A program made the translations under genes and the position numbers. A stretch of 64,000 nt of DNA from Oscillospiraceae bacterium (GTDB taxonomy: Bacteria; Bacillota; Clostridia; Oscillospirales; Ruminococcaceae), in the NCBI GenBank assembly GCA_015067185.1, contig SVMZ01000005.1, positions 1 to 64,000 on the forward strand, given 5' to 3'. Positions within the stretch are counted from its first letter, which is position 1. Each line of letters begins with the position of its first letter. The notes below the pieces were generated by a model. That model worked only from the letters and a program-made list of their open reading frames with translations. It made no database searches and had not been told where the DNA came from. Of the stretch, positions 33,662 through 42,726 are shown in pieces.

Positions 33662-34579
33662 ATGTTGAGACAGGCTGCGTTTATCGGAAAGGAAAAACTT
33701 CTGAAAGGAAATGTTCATTGCCACACATCCCGTTCTGATGGAAGAGGAACACCGGAAGAAGTAATCCGCCGTTATAAGGAGTATGAGTATGATTTTCTTG
33801 CCCTGACGGATCACAATATATACAACTATGAAAACTTTGCACCGGAGACAGGAATTTTAATTATCCCCGGCATGGAGATAGACAGAAATATCAATGGTTT
33901 TCGCGGGGTTCACTGTTTCCATACAGTAGTGCTGGGCCACAAGGAAAATAATCCCTACCAGCAGGATCAGCGTTTTGTTGGAGGAGAGAGACTGGATGGG
34001 CAGGCAGATTTTCAGAAAGTACTGGATGAACACCATGCGGCCAACCAGTTGACCATTTATTGTCATCCCGAATGGAGCAATACACCAGCCCGTGAATTTG
34101 ATCAGCTCAAGGGAAATGCAGCAATGGAGATCTGGAACAGCGGTTGTGCCATTGAGGATGGTCTTGACACCAATGCAGCTTATTGGGATGAGCTGCTGAT
34201 GCAGGGACAGAAGATTTACGGCTGTGCCACTGATGATGGACATGCCATGTATCAGCACTGCAACGGCTGGATTCAGGTAAATGCAGAAAAGACTGTAGAC
34301 TCTGTGCTGGAGGCAATTGCAAACGGCGCATTCTATTCCTCCTGCGGCCCTGAAATCAAGGATTTTTATGTCGAAGATGGTGTTGCAGTGGTGGAATGCT
34401 CAGCTTGTTCGGAAATCGTATTCCGCTGCGGACAGTATCCATGCCCGAGAAAATATTCCGAAAACGGAGATCTTGTCCGCGCTGAGTTTAAAATGCCGGA
34501 ATATCTTGAATATATCCGCGTTACTGTTATGGATAACAGAGGACGCCGTGCATGGGCTAACCCAATTTTCCTTAAATAA
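33662..34579 (+). CDS. PHP-domain phosphoesterase-like protein
   Basis: This 305-residue protein has the PHP metal-site motifs: GNVHCHTSRSDG (His-x-His and Asp) at about 17-27, FLALTDHNIYNY, GMEIDR, a YCHPEW motif and CATDDGHAMY. The PHP fold usually hydrolyses phosphomonoesters. A C-terminal beta-rich segment follows (GEIVFRCG-like). The natural substrate is not identifiable. AAAGGAG precedes the ATG at 33662. Confidence 0.78.
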   Translation: MLRQAAFIGKEKLLKGNVHCHTSRSDGRGTPEEVIRRYKEYEYDFLALTDHNIYNYENFAPETGILIIPGMEIDRNINGFRGVHCFHTVVLGHKENNPYQQDQRFVGGERLDGQADFQKVLDEHHAANQLTIYCHPEWSNTPAREFDQLKGNAAMEIWNSGCAIEDGLDTNAAYWDELLMQGQKIYGCATDDGHAMYQHCNGWIQVNAEKTVDSVLEAIANGAFYSSCGPEIKDFYVEDGVAVVECSACSEIVFRCGQYPCPRKYSENGDLVRAEFKMPEYLEYIRVTVMDNRGRRAWANPIFLK

Positions 34580-34590
34580 AAAAGAACAGC

Positions 34591-34622
34591 AAGCCCCGGT
34601 ATCTGTGAGGATATCGGGGCTT
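34591..34622 (+). terminator. terminator after PHP gene
   Basis: AAGCCCCGGTAT (34591-34602) with ATATCGGGGCTT (34611-34622), one G-T pair, then TATCAT. Confidence 0.7.
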
Positions 34623-34640
34623 ATCATATAAAGGATAAAA

Positions 34641-34670
34641 AAATCCCCGATGTCACAGCATCGGGGATTT
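34641..34670 (-). terminator. terminator of the transaldolase gene
   Basis: AAATCCCCGATG (34641-34652) with CATCGGGGATTT (34659-34670). The minus strand continues with a T-run, so it serves the minus-strand gene. Confidence 0.85.
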
Positions 34671-34706
34671 GCATGTGAATGGAATCAAATGGTAATCAAC
34701 GTCTGA

Positions 34707-35357
34707 TTACTGGGGAACCTTCTCCCAATCCTTCATGAACTGCTCAAGGCCGCTCTTGGTGAGAGGATGGTCGACCATCTGCATGATGACCTTATAGGGA
34801 ACGGTAGCGATGTCAGCGCCTGCCTTAGCAGCCTCGATGATGTGCATCGGACCACGGGTGCTGGCAACGATGATCTGGGTGGAGATATCATGGATAGCGA
34901 AGATCTCAGCGATATCAGCGATGAGGTTCATACCTTCAGTACCGATGTCATCAAGACGGCCGGCGAAGGGAGCAACATAGCTGGCGCCTGCTCTTGCTGC
35001 GAGGAGAGCCTGTGCAGCGGAGAAACAGAGGGTACAGGTGGTCTTAATGCCGGTGCCCTTGAGGCGGCTAACAGCCTTGAGACCCTCTTTGCACATCGGG
35101 ATCTTGATGATCATGTTGGGATGGATGGCAGCAAGCTTCTTAGCTTCTTCTACCATACCGTCAGCCTCGAGAGAGATAACTTCGGCGAAGATCAGGCAGG
35201 TATCGCCTACTACGTCAACGATCTCACGAACAGCTGTCTCGAACTCTTTGCCTTCTTTAGCAATGATGGAGGGGTTGGTGGTAACGCCGCTGATAACGCC
35301 CATTTCGTAAGCGTCTTTGATATCAGCAATATTAGCGGTATCGATGAAAAGTTTCAT
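34707..35357 (-). CDS. fructose-6-phosphate aldolase / small transaldolase
   Basis: This 216-residue TIM barrel belongs to the short transaldolase family. [13 protein letters not shown] begins the barrel; [25 protein letters not shown] with the Schiff-base lysine region, [28 protein letters not shown], and [13 protein letters not shown] IVASTRGPM are visible. Such enzymes act as transaldolase in the pentose phosphate route or as fructose-6-phosphate aldolase; sequence alone does not separate them. The ATG at 35357 follows AAAGGA; a longer in-frame start is less conserved. Confidence 0.85.
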   Translation of the reverse strand: MKLFIDTANIADIKDAYEMGVISGVTTNPSIIAKEGKEFETAVREIVDVVGDTCLIFAEVISLEADGMVEEAKKLAAIHPNMIIKIPMCKEGLKAVSRLKGTGIKTTCTLCFSAAQALLAARAGASYVAPFAGRLDDIGTEGMNLIADIAEIFAIHDISTQIIVASTRGPMHIIEAAKAGADIATVPYKVIMQMVDHPLTKSGLEQFMKDWEKVPQ

Positions 35358-35378
35358 TTGAACGACCATTCCTTTCAT

Positions 35379-35544
35379 TAATATAGAATAATATGATTCA
35401 CCTATAATATAATAGTATATTTTCGCGAGAAAGTCAAACGGTCATTTGTCAATTTTCGAAAAGTAAGGGTAGAATTTAATATGATATATCGAGTTAATTT
35501 AATATAATTTCAACATAATTAAAAAGATTAGCGATAAAAAGGGG
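35379..35544. promoter_or_regulatory. promoter region of transaldolase gene
   Basis: On the minus strand a TTGACT box (about 35439-35434), 17-base spacer and TATTAT (about 35416-35411) face the transaldolase gene. The rest is AT-rich with no gene. Confidence 0.5.
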
Positions 35545-36474
35545 CTAAAATACGGTTTCAACAATTTTAGGACAGCAGGAAGGAGAATACAACCAATGGT
35601 CCATATGTCCTGCAGTAATACGATAGCAAGGTGGGGTCGGTGGGTAATCCGCATCAAAACAATCTACAATAATCAGTTTGATTTTCATTTTTTCGGGAAT
35701 GATGCTTTTGATGTAGACACCGGTGTGCTGACCGATTTTAATGGAACTGCGAAGTTCAGCCAGACCGGCGAGATTGGGGGTAAGTTCGATGAAAACACCA
35801 TAGTTTTCCACAGAGCGAATGATGCCGCCGACAGTTTCGCCAACAGAAAATTCTCCTGCATTTTCCGCCCAGGTTCCCAGGAGTTCTTTATGACTAAGGG
35901 TAATACGGCCCTGTTCCACAGATTTTATCACCGCAAAGATACTCTGACCAACGTAAAAGCGATCGGATGGGTGAGCAATACGTGAAATACTGATCAGATC
36001 AATAGGGATCAAAGAAATAATACCGCAGCCGATATCGACAAAGCAGCCAAACTGCTCCATATGAGTAACACGTGCGGGGATAACGTCGCCGGGAGTAAGT
36101 GTATTTATGTAATTCAGCAGGCACTCTTCCTGAACAACACGGCGGGATAAAATGGCAACAGAAGCACCGGAGGCATCCTTTTCAAAGGAGAGGATACGAA
36201 AGCAAACGGGTTTGTTTACACGTGAAATTAAGGCGATATCCCGCACGCTGCCTTCTGTGATGCCAATAGCTCCCTCGCTGCGGGGTATGATCCCTTTCAT
36301 GCAGCCCAAATCCAGAATGAGATCATGGGCTGCGGTACATACAGATGCCCGGCCTTCCAAAATACGTCCCTGAAGAAAGGCTTCAGTCAGATTTTGCTGA
36401 TTACGAAGAAAATATTTGTTTTCCGAAGTGTCGATCAAACTGCCTTCGGGATGAAAACCGTTTGTATTAAACAT
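35545..36474 (-). CDS. S1 RNA-binding domain protein (RpsA-like)
   Basis: This 309-residue protein has several S1-type repeats. An N-terminal partial one is RILEGRASVCTAAHDLILDLGCMKGIIPRSE; a clear one at about 129-195 reads PGDVIPARVTHMEQFGCFVDIGCGIISLIPIDLIS; and another at about 213-266 reads VGETVGGIIRSVENYGVFIELTPNLAGLAEL. The architecture is like short ribosomal protein S1 homologues of Clostridia that lack the full six domains. It may bind mRNA or ribosomes. GGGAGG lies upstream. Confidence 0.8.
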   Translation of the reverse strand: MFNTNGFHPEGSLIDTSENKYFLRNQQNLTEAFLQGRILEGRASVCTAAHDLILDLGCMKGIIPRSEGAIGITEGSVRDIALISRVNKPVCFRILSFEKDASGASVAILSRRVVQEECLLNYINTLTPGDVIPARVTHMEQFGCFVDIGCGIISLIPIDLISISRIAHPSDRFYVGQSIFAVIKSVEQGRITLSHKELLGTWAENAGEFSVGETVGGIIRSVENYGVFIELTPNLAGLAELRSSIKIGQHTGVYIKSIIPEKMKIKLIIVDCFDADYPPTPPCYRITAGHMDHWLYSPSCCPKIVETVF

Positions 36475-36597
36475 AGATATCCTCCCATTTTATATGTGGT
36501 GACTTTATAGCATCTCCGATTTATTTGGAACTGTCTCGGAATGGATGATAAAGCTACATGACAATTCAATCATATTCAGGAAAAGAAGGGGTTAGAA

Positions 36598-36981
36598 TCA
36601 ACTGATGTGAATTTCGTAGGCACCAAGAGCAATCAGCTTGCCATGAAATTTTCCGGAACTATTGTTACTGCAAATCAGGCGAAGCAGTGCTTCTTCAGAG
36701 TGCTCCGAAGAGGGAAGATCAGAAGATGTGCGGGATAAAAAGATACCGTATTGGGAACTGAAAGGCATAGTCATATTGTTCTGAGTGCCGCTGTAATAGG
36801 GAGTGGTGCCGCTCATACCGAAGGGAATTGGAATAGGAGGGACTTCTGTGTGTTGTTTTGAAGAGGGGGCTGAGATGGAAAGCTTTTCTATATGCTGGGA
36901 AAGAAGAGAATGTTTCAATGCAGTTGCAGCTCTCTCCGCAGAATCAACATCGTTGAATCTGGCTGTGATAGTTTTGGACAT
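36598..36981 (-). CDS. hypothetical protein with ferredoxin-like N-terminal pattern
   Basis: I do not recognise the family. The 127-residue protein begins KTITARFNDVDSAERAATALK, a strand-helix start also seen in small stress-type and DUF-containing proteins that mediate contacts. The middle is Pro/Ser-rich (SKQHTEVPPIPIPFGMSGTTPYYSG), and the end is SGKFHGKLIALGAYEIHIS. GGAGG is 8 bases upstream. There is no signal peptide. It may be part of an ordinary stress response, but this is guesswork. Confidence 0.55.
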   Translation of the reverse strand: MSKTITARFNDVDSAERAATALKHSLLSQHIEKLSISAPSSKQHTEVPPIPIPFGMSGTTPYYSGTQNNMTMPFSSQYGIFLSRTSSDLPSSEHSEEALLRLICSNNSSGKFHGKLIALGAYEIHIS

Positions 36982-37285
36982 ATATTTACCTCCGCTAAAA
37001 ATATCGTTTTTGTACCGGTATTATTTTTAGCAGATGATTGTAGTTTAGTCAGTGAATTTATGGGAATAATCGGAGAAAAAGTGGCGGCAATGCTGTTTTA
37101 AAAAGAGTGTTTTGGAGTATGTGTAATATTTTGGCATAATTATAGAAAATACTGGGTTTACTTAGGGTTCCTTTTTTTCTATAATTAATTTAAAAGAGAG
37201 GAGTATCGGAAAAAGTTTGAATCAAGAATCTTAGTAAGAGTGATATATTTTACAGAAAAACACGGTATCGAAAAGGAGGATAAAA
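36982..37285. other. intergenic region, AT-rich
   Basis: The 304 bases between divergent genes hold the ribosome sites of both. AT-rich strings around 37130-37190 and a TTGAAT near 37217 might be promoter elements, but no pair has clean spacing. No gene is seen. Confidence 0.4.
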
Positions 37286-39166
37286 ATGGATCACTTTATA
37301 AAAATAAGAGATGCTGTAACTAACGAGACAAATTGGGTGAGACAAAAAACCACAAGAAGATGTGTTCAACCACCGAAATCGGAGAGAATGTTTACGCTTT
37401 GGGCAGAAGGTAAAATGATATTTGGGGACATCGATGACGGAAGTGATGTCAAAGATAAGAAAAACGGGCATGAGTACCAAAGTGATCTGATAAGCTGTGG
37501 ATTATGGATGCTTCATGGAGAGAAAAAAGAGCAGTTTCCTTTTAAAAAAGTTGAAAATATAATAACAGAGGATGGGGTTCCGGTCCATGGCTTGAAATAC
37601 AACATGGATGGAATTGAAATTATAGAGGAAGCTTTTTGCGATACACTAAGAAAATCCTCCTGTTATATAAAATACCGGTTTGTGAATACAACCGATAAAG
37701 AAAAAAATCAAAAGTTCAGTCTTGTGCTGCGTACGGGCAAAGAAGTTCGTCTTGCATGCGGAGGGAGTGACCAATATTGGGATTACAATCCCATTGCGGA
37801 TAATCGTATTTATGAATATCCCGCCACTTGGAAGTTGGAAAAGGGTGTATATACCGACGGGGAACGAGTTTTAACTCCCATTGGCGGTGAAGCAGCTGTT
37901 TGGAATGAAGCAGAAGGAATGCTGAATTTTGATTTTCTTTTGGCAGCAGGAGAAGAAAAAGAAATCATTTTTGTTCTCAATAAAGGGGAAAATGCGGAGA
38001 AAAATTACGACACAGCGAAGGAAAAGACGGTGGCTTTTTGGAAGACGGAGCTTGCAAGATTGAATAAGTTGCCTGCATCCTGGGAAGAAAAGCCCGAAAC
38101 ACTTAAGATGGTGCGTCATTTTACCGCGCAGATGCTGCAGTGTTTTATGTATCCGGTAGGGAAAGAATACCTGCTGTTCAGGCAGGGAGGTATGCGCAGA
38201 ATCATATTCCCGGGTGAAGTTTGCTGGTGTTTTGAAGCCCTTGCTCAAATTGGTGATTTCTCTGATTATTTAGAGGATACGCTCGATACATATTTTAATG
38301 TTATGCAGGCTGAAAGCGGAGAAATTATAAACATTGGTATATATTGGGCGATGGTGACAGGAGTTTCTCTGTATTCGTTTGGAAAGTATTGTATACACGC
38401 CGGAGAGAAAGGGAAACAGTGTTTCTATAAATACAGAAACCAGGCACTGAAGGGATTGGAGTGGATCAAGAAAACACGTCGATCAACAATCGGAGATCCC
38501 AGAATGGCAGAAGGACTTTTCCCCCCACTGAGAAGCTGCGACTGGGAAGAGGTCTTCCAGGCATGGCAGACAACAGATGCCAATATTTTGTTAGGTGTTG
38601 AAGCATTGGCAGAAGCTGCAGAGTTATATTGTGACGCAGCGGCAGAGATGATCAGACAGGAGTATAACGAATACAAGACTGTGTTTGAAAAATATGTTCA
38701 GATATATGTAGAGAAGAATAAAGATAGTGAAGAACTGTATATTCCTCTCTGTCCAAACGGGAAGGATGATGCTTTTGTCGAGGGTGGATTCCCACTTTTA
38801 GGTCACGGTGTGTTGGGGATGATTGGTGTTATCGGCAAGAGAGAAATGGAAAAAATCCGCACAGCCATGATAAAAGCAGGCAGAGCCTACAAAGGGCTGT
38901 ACGGCGGCATGTATCATCAGAGTATGGGAGGTTTGATGTGGTATACTTCTTCTGCCGAATACAGGTGGTTTGCAGGATGGAAACGGTATGGAGATAAAGA
39001 AAAGATGCAGGAGATTTTGGATTATCAGCTGAAATACTTTATCTCGACAGAATATACCATGCAGGAACGATATATAGAACACCTTGAGTATTATGTTCCA
39101 TGGAGTCCCAATGCAAGCGCAATGGCGAGAACAATACTGATGATGCTTCAGCTTGAAGAAGGTTAA
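37286..39166 (+). CDS. large soluble protein, possible (alpha/alpha)6 glycosidase-like
   Basis: This 626-residue protein has no signal peptide. An N-terminal beta-rich region (about 1-230, including YKYRFVNTTDKEK-like YIKYRFVNTTDKE) is followed by a helix-rich region (about 260-626). The latter has Trp-rich motifs such as FPGEVCWCFEALAQIGDFSDY, CDWEEVFQAWQTTDANILLGVEALA, and GLMWYTSSAEYRWFAGW near the end. This beta-sandwich plus helical toroid order is like six-hairpin glycosidases, for example GH15/GH65-like or alpha-L-rhamnosidase-like proteins. The catalytic residues cannot be assigned. AAGGAGG precedes the ATG. Confidence 0.5.
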   Translation: MDHFIKIRDAVTNETNWVRQKTTRRCVQPPKSERMFTLWAEGKMIFGDIDDGSDVKDKKNGHEYQSDLISCGLWMLHGEKKEQFPFKKVENIITEDGVPVHGLKYNMDGIEIIEEAFCDTLRKSSCYIKYRFVNTTDKEKNQKFSLVLRTGKEVRLACGGSDQYWDYNPIADNRIYEYPATWKLEKGVYTDGERVLTPIGGEAAVWNEAEGMLNFDFLLAAGEEKEIIFVLNKGENAEKNYDTAKEKTVAFWKTELARLNKLPASWEEKPETLKMVRHFTAQMLQCFMYPVGKEYLLFRQGGMRRIIFPGEVCWCFEALAQIGDFSDYLEDTLDTYFNVMQAESGEIINIGIYWAMVTGVSLYSFGKYCIHAGEKGKQCFYKYRNQALKGLEWIKKTRRSTIGDPRMAEGLFPPLRSCDWEEVFQAWQTTDANILLGVEALAEAAELYCDAAAEMIRQEYNEYKTVFEKYVQIYVEKNKDSEELYIPLCPNGKDDAFVEGGFPLLGHGVLGMIGVIGKREMEKIRTAMIKAGRAYKGLYGGMYHQSMGGLMWYTSSAEYRWFAGWKRYGDKEKMQEILDYQLKYFISTEYTMQERYIEHLEYYVPWSPNASAMARTILMMLQLEEG

Positions 39167-39229
39167 ATATAGCTGAGTTGTTTACATGCGGTACAGATGG
39201 GAGTATCCGAAAGATAAGTGAGCAGGAAA

Positions 39230-39269
39230 GCCTCCTTGATTTTTCGAAATAATGGAAAATCAGGGAGGC
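39230..39269 (+). terminator. long hairpin after the gene at 37286
   Basis: GCCTCCTTGATTTTTC and GGAAAATCAGGGAGGC are complementary with one mismatch. There is no T-run after the stem, so its efficiency as a terminator is uncertain. Confidence 0.55.
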
Positions 39270-39585
39270 CGATTTGTGAAAAGAAGAAAGAAAAGGGAAT
39301 GATTCCTCACTTGAATATTGCTGCAGTAACAGCAGCTTTGGAGTAAATCTTGTTTGGATAATTGGGGATATGAAAGCTATTGTTCATGTTAGCGACATGT
39401 GTATCTTCTACTGGGGTTGCACAAGCAAAAGATATGCCCTGCGCTATCATTACGGGAGACGATAGTGGTACCCGTTTCTGTTTTATAAATCAGGGCAACC
39501 TCATTGAAATCTATATATTCATTCAACAAACTCAAGATTGATCGAAGGAATTATCGCGTAGCAATAATCAGGTATTGGCAAAACA
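39270..39585. other. gene-free stretch
   Basis: About 315 bases without a credible gene. ATTGCTGCAGTAACAGCAGC near 39317 contains a small inverted repeat. No homology to neighbours was seen. Confidence 0.4.
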
Positions 39586-39632
39586 AAAAGGTCGATGGTT
39601 CAGATACTTTCGTATCAAAACCATCGACCTTT
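39586..39632 (-). terminator. terminator of the tRNA
   Basis: AAAAGGTCGATGGTT and AACCATCGACCTTTT form a 15-base stem, and the minus strand ends in a T-run (TTTTTGTTTTG). The loop contains a small secondary hairpin. Confidence 0.9.
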
Positions 39633-39634
39633 TA

Positions 39635-39711
39635 TGGTGGGCCTTCAGGGACTCGAACCCCGGACCAACCGGTTATGAGCCGGTAGCTCTAACCAACTGA
39701 GCTAAAGGCCC
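39635..39711 (-). tRNA. tRNA with CAU anticodon (Ile2-like, or elongator Met)
   Basis: The minus strand gives a complete 77-base cloverleaf with encoded CCA: acceptor GGGCCTT with AAGGCCC, D-arm TAGCTCAGTTGGTTAGAGCTA, anticodon arm CCGGCTCATAACCGG and T-arm CCGGGGTTCGAGTCCCTG. The anticodon is CAT within a CTCATAA loop. The loop sequence resembles tRNA-Ile2, in which the C is modified to lysidine, more than elongator tRNA-Met (TTCATAC). It may still be annotated as Met by default. Confidence 0.9.
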
Positions 39712-39805
39712 TTGCTCAGAAAGCCTTTATATTATAACTCTAAAAACGGATTTTGTCAATGTTTTTTACGAAAAATTCTTCGTTAGAGCAGGGAGAGGAG
39801 ACAAA

Positions 39806-39839
39806 ACGTTCCCGCATTCTTTTCAGAAAACGGGAACGT
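39806..39839 (-). terminator. terminator of the leu operon
   Basis: ACGTTCCCG (39806-39814) and CGGGAACGT (39831-39839) are perfect complements, with a minus-strand T tract (TTTTGTC). Confidence 0.8.
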
Positions 39840-39857
39840 CGGATTAAAAGCGAAAAA

Positions 39858-40955
39858 TCAAAGTTTTTTAAGATAATCACAGATAAATTTGCCGCATTCG
39901 GAGCAGCCGATCTGTTTGCAGTTTTGGGATTCAGACGGATCGGAAGGCATGATATCGGCTGTGCGATAACCTGCATCCAACAGTTTAGATACAGCGTTTT
40001 CAATGCAGTCAGCCTCTTGGGGCATATCAAAGCTAAAACGCAGCATCATGGCGGCAGAGAGAATCGTTCCGATGGGATTGGCAATATCTTTTCCGGCAAT
40101 ATCGGGAGCAGAGCCGTGAATGGGTTCATAGAGTCCGCAGGAACTGCTGCCAAGGCTGGAGGAGGGGATCATACCGATGGAACCGGTAATCATGGAAGCT
40201 TCATCGGAGAGGATGTCTCCAAACATATTTTCTGTGACGATAACGTCAAACTGGGATGGGTTCTTGACAATCTGCATGGCACAGTTATCCACCAGCATAT
40301 CGGTGAGAGTAACATCGGGATATTCCGTAGCCAGACGATGCATGACGGACTTCCAGAGACGGCTGGAATCCAGCACGTTGCTTTTTTCTACAGAGCAGAG
40401 TTGTTTGTTCCTTTTTTGCGCAGTTTCAAAGCCGATTCTGCCAATACGCTCAATCTCTGCCTCATTATAGGTGAGAATATCGATTGCCGTGGGTTGACCG
40501 TCGATCTCTTCGGTTTTATGTTCGCCGAAATAGATGCCGCCGATCAATTCACGTACAATGATAAAATCAATTCCTTTTTCAACAATGGAGGCTTTCAGGG
40601 GAGAAGCAGATGCCAGCTGCGGCCAGATTTTTGCAGGACGGTTGTTACTGTATACACCCATGCCGGCACGCAGACGAAGCAGGCCTTTTTCCGGTCTCAT
40701 ATGACTGGGAAAGTTGTTCCACTTGTTGCCACCTACGGCACCAAGGAGTACACTGTCAGAGGAAATACACTTTTGAAGCATTTCCTCGGGGAGAGGATTG
40801 CCCCATTTATCAATGGCGCAACCACCCATATCTACATCGGTATAATGGAAGCTATGTCCATAGAGCTCAGCAACCCTGTTGAGTACCAGAAGAGCCTGAG
40901 CGACGATTTCGGGACCGATACCGTCACCGCGAATAACGGCAATATTTTTATTCAT
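39858..40955 (-). CDS. leuB: 3-isopropylmalate dehydrogenase
   Basis: This 365-residue enzyme oxidises and decarboxylates 3-isopropylmalate to 2-ketoisocaproate with NAD. Signature segments are [52 protein letters not shown] and [28 protein letters not shown], with [16 protein letters not shown] near the active site. The ATG overlaps the end of leuD by 8 bases, so translation is coupled. It is the last gene of the T-box-controlled leu operon. Confidence 0.96.
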   Translation of the reverse strand: MNKNIAVIRGDGIGPEIVAQALLVLNRVAELYGHSFHYTDVDMGGCAIDKWGNPLPEEMLQKCISSDSVLLGAVGGNKWNNFPSHMRPEKGLLRLRAGMGVYSNNRPAKIWPQLASASPLKASIVEKGIDFIIVRELIGGIYFGEHKTEEIDGQPTAIDILTYNEAEIERIGRIGFETAQKRNKQLCSVEKSNVLDSSRLWKSVMHRLATEYPDVTLTDMLVDNCAMQIVKNPSQFDVIVTENMFGDILSDEASMITGSIGMIPSSSLGSSSCGLYEPIHGSAPDIAGKDIANPIGTILSAAMMLRFSFDMPQEADCIENAVSKLLDAGYRTADIMPSDPSESQNCKQIGCSECGKFICDYLKKL

Positions 40956-41451
40956 TTCCGGAACCTCCGCTCTCTTTCAGTGCAGCAAGAAGTCCTCCGG
41001 ATTGGATGATATTCTGGATAAACGAAGGAAAGGGCTGTGCCAGGTAAGTTTTTCCGGTGGTGATATCGGTGATGATACCGGTATCAAAATCAATGGAGAC
41101 CTCGTCGTTGGCAGAGATTTCTTCTGCGGCCTCGGGGCATTCAAGGATAGGAAGGCCGATATTGATAGCATTGCGGTAAAAGATGCGGGCAAAGCTTTTG
41201 GCAATAACACAGCCGGTACCGCAAGTTTTAATGACAAGCGGAGCGTGCTCACGGGAAGAACCACAGCCGAAATTCCAGCCAGCAACCATAACATCACCGG
41301 GTTTCACATTCTTTACAAAGGAGGTGTCAATGTCCTCCATACAGTGAAGCGCAAGCTCCGCAGCATCAGGCGTGTTCAGATAACGGGCAGGGATAATAAC
41401 ATCGGTATCCACGTTATCGGGGTATTTGAAGACTTTTCCTTGTGTTTTCAT
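40948..41451 (-). CDS. leuD: 3-isopropylmalate dehydratase small subunit
   Basis: This 167-residue protein is the swivelling partner of LeuC and completes the dehydratase that isomerises 2- to 3-isopropylmalate. The conserved [16 protein letters not shown] segment and [11 protein letters not shown] are visible. The stop overlaps leuB and the start lies 2 bases after the leuC stop. Confidence 0.95.
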   Translation of the reverse strand: MKTQGKVFKYPDNVDTDVIIPARYLNTPDAAELALHCMEDIDTSFVKNVKPGDVMVAGWNFGCGSSREHAPLVIKTCGTGCVIAKSFARIFYRNAINIGLPILECPEAAEEISANDEVSIDFDTGIITDITTGKTYLAQPFPSFIQNIIQSGGLLAALKESGGSGNE

Positions 41452-41453
41452 TG

Positions 41454-42722
41454 TCAGTCCTCCTTATATTCGGTGATAAAGCCTGTCAATGCACTGGCAG
41501 CGGCGGTTGCAGGGGAAGCAAGATATACTTCACTTTCAACGTGTCCCATTCTGCCGACAAAGTTGCGGTTGGTGGTAGCAACGCATTTTTCTCCAGCGGC
41601 AAGGATACCCATATATCCACCAAGGCAGGGGCCGCAGGTGGGAGTAGAGACAACAGCGCCGGCATCAATAAAGGCAGTGACATAGCCACGTTCAACGCAT
41701 TCACGCATGATCTGCATGGTAGCCGGAATAATGATGCAGCGAACACCATCTGCTACCTTTTTGCCATTCAGGATGTTGTAAGCAACTTCCATATCCTCCA
41801 TACGTCCGTTAGTGCAGCTGCCGATAACGACTTGATCAATCTTTATATTGCTGAGTTCGCTGGCAGGTTTGGTGTTTTCGGGAAGGTGGGGACAACTGAC
41901 TGTAGGAACGATGTTGGAGAGCTCTATTTCGATGATCTTTTCATATTCTGCATCTTCATCTGCAGAGTAAACGACAGGGGGGCGCTCACAACGTCCGGTC
42001 ATATAGGCAACAGTCTTTTCATCCACAGGGAAGATACCGTTTTTGGCACCGGCTTCAATTGCCATGTTGCAGATACAGAGACGGTCATCCATAGAAAGCG
42101 AGGCGACGCCTTCACCTGTAAATTCCATGCTTTTATAGAGTGCACCGTCAACACCGATCATACCGATGATTGTGAGGATAACATCTTTACCGCTGCAGTT
42201 TTTGGGAAGGGAACCTTTGAGTTCAAATTTGATGGCGGAGGGAACTTTAAACCAAGCCATTCCGGTTGCCATACCGGCGGCCATGTCGGTGCTGCCTACA
42301 CCTGTGGAAAAAGCACCGAGGGCACCGTAAGTGCAGGTATGGCTGTCGGCACCGATAATACAGTCGCCGGCGGTGACAATACCCTGTTCGGGAAGGAGCG
42401 CGTGTTCAATGCCCATTTTACCTACATCGTAAAAGTGACTGACACAGTGAGAGCAGGCAAATTCACGGCAGGTTTTAGATTGCTCAGCCGCTTTGATGTC
42501 CTTGTTAGGAACAAAGTGATCCAAAACAATTGCAATTTTGTCTTTATCAAAAACTTTATCGAAGCCTGCCTTTTTAAACTCGTTTACAGCAACCGGAGTA
42601 GTAATATCGTTGCCGAGAACGATGTCAAGTCTGGCATTGATAAGTTGTCCGGACGTAACGGTATCAAGTCCCGCATGAGCGGCAAGAATTTTTTGTGTCA
42701 TTGTCATTCCCATAAAACACAC
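41454..42722 (-). CDS. leuC: 3-isopropylmalate dehydratase large subunit
   Basis: This 422-residue [4Fe-4S] aconitase-family protein has the substrate-binding [25 protein letters not shown] motif near residue 110 and [14 protein letters not shown] near residue 280 with cluster Cys residues; [12 protein letters not shown] follows. This is the shorter, archaeal-like LeuC branch, which pairs with a small separate LeuD. AGGGG precedes the ATG. Confidence 0.95.
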   Translation of the reverse strand: MCFMGMTMTQKILAAHAGLDTVTSGQLINARLDIVLGNDITTPVAVNEFKKAGFDKVFDKDKIAIVLDHFVPNKDIKAAEQSKTCREFACSHCVSHFYDVGKMGIEHALLPEQGIVTAGDCIIGADSHTCTYGALGAFSTGVGSTDMAAGMATGMAWFKVPSAIKFELKGSLPKNCSGKDVILTIIGMIGVDGALYKSMEFTGEGVASLSMDDRLCICNMAIEAGAKNGIFPVDEKTVAYMTGRCERPPVVYSADEDAEYEKIIEIELSNIVPTVSCPHLPENTKPASELSNIKIDQVVIGSCTNGRMEDMEVAYNILNGKKVADGVRCIIIPATMQIMRECVERGYVTAFIDAGAVVSTPTCGPCLGGYMGILAAGEKCVATTNRNFVGRMGHVESEVYLASPATAAASALTGFITEYKED

Positions 42723-42726
42723 CCCT

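Noticed and set aside
39753..41009. Plus-strand frame of 418 codons opposite leuB
   Set aside because: Shadow of leuB; leuB shows all family motifs.
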